The translations under genes were made by a program, and so were the position numbers. Shown piece by piece: positions 63,540 through 64,000 of a stretch of DNA of 64,000 bases. Each line of letters starts with the position of its first letter. Within the stretch, counting starts at the first letter, position 1. Below the pieces are notes generated by a model, which was not told the origin of the DNA, made no database searches, and saw nothing but the letters and a program-made list of their open reading frames with translations. The DNA is taken from NCBI GenBank assembly GCA_020650975.1, contig JAIPMN010002012.1, positions 1 to 64,000 of the forward strand, read 5' to 3'. The DNA comes from Apostichopus californicus. Taxonomy: Eukaryota; Echinodermata; Holothuroidea; Aspidochirotida; Stichopodidae.

Positions 63540-64000
63540 ACCAGTGGCATCGCCAGACATTTCAATCTTGGGGGGGGGGGGGGGCACAGGGAGGGCACAG
63601 CACTTAATAAGGGGGAACAATGTTAATTTTTGAATGCCGTCCTGGAGGAGGGGTCTAAGGAGAGGGGGTGTTTTTTATTAAATAAGGGTCCTTAGATGCA
63701 ATCTTGTGCTATATTTTGCAACTTGAAGTAACTTTATGTTCAAGAATGTTCGGGCTTAGTCTGTCCGATATTTTTGTTTTTAATTGAGGCGGATAAAAAA
63801 GTTATACAAAATATGGAAATTAACCTTTTTGCTTTGATAATGTTTTTAAGTAATTAAGGGTCATAATATGCATTTGGTGCTATCTGGTGACAGGCGAGGA
63901 ATTTGCCAAGGGAGTGCGAAGCTTGTAGGAAAACTTGCTAAGCGTAGCACCACCATGAGTTGGCGCGAAGCCAAGAAAAGTTTGGCCGAAAATGCCTCCC
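63540..64000. repeat. Probable dispersed repeat, running off the window
   Basis: Starts with CCAGTGGCATCGCCAGACAT followed by a 15-G run, a lead-in (AGTGGCGTAGCCA...GGGG) I recall from dispersed repeats of many marine invertebrates. Later words GGAGTGCGAAGC and GTTGGCGCGAAGCC are of similar repeat style. No ORF; family not assigned. Confidence 0.45.

Overview
The window looks like animal nuclear DNA, probably from an invertebrate deuterostome such as an echinoderm. I infer this from intron-rich genes with GT-AG splice sites, AT-rich introns full of minisatellites, many pure G or C homopolymer runs, a CR1/L2-type LINE tail, and proteins closest in my memory to vertebrate rhophilin and CHD8. 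The species is not proven. One 10-base N gap (31187-31196) sits inside a poly-G run.

Layout. 1-936 is the end of an 85-bp satellite that continues beyond the left edge. 8522-17517 (+) is the 3' part of a rhophilin gene: the end of the HR1 region, the BRO1 domain and the PDZ domain, in 12 exons; its first coding exon or exons were not found. 17518-23717 is the convergent interval with no gene I can support. 59156 down to 23718 (-) is a complete chromatin remodeller of the CHD6-9 subfamily, most like CHD8. I traced 40 coding exons whose phases all agree, giving 3,144 codons plus stop. The order is a 694-residue S/T/V/Q-rich first exon, a basic region, two chromodomains, the SNF2 ATPase, SANT/SLIDE-like regions, a BRK domain and a very acidic tail. 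A candidate untranslated first exon lies at 63020.

The most notable content is in the CHD8 introns. On the host strand they carry a set of box C/D snoRNA-like genes in four families. (1) Two copies of a U6-A53 guide (mammalian SNORD8/SNORD9, which also sit in CHD8 introns) have the guide, the D' box and the plus-five rule intact and covarying closing stems. (2) One SNORD96-like guide for 5.8S G75 has an 18-bp closing stem. (3) Three paralogues of a third family share a block complementary to a conserved 28S segment. (4) Four copies of a fourth family, plus a distant possible relative, spread by local segmental duplication. One of those duplications copied part of an exon and a splice acceptor, and lost the copy of an entire exon. 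The CHD8 locus therefore appears to be both a remodeller gene and an expanding snoRNA host gene.

Other structure includes two copies of a 26-bp minisatellite with a shared 3' tail, a 14-bp minisatellite beside the ATPase exon, duplicated splice-site sequences, a LINE 3' end at 35.2-35.6 kb and a probable dispersed repeat at the right edge. All coordinates come from reading the sequence by eye; no searches were run.
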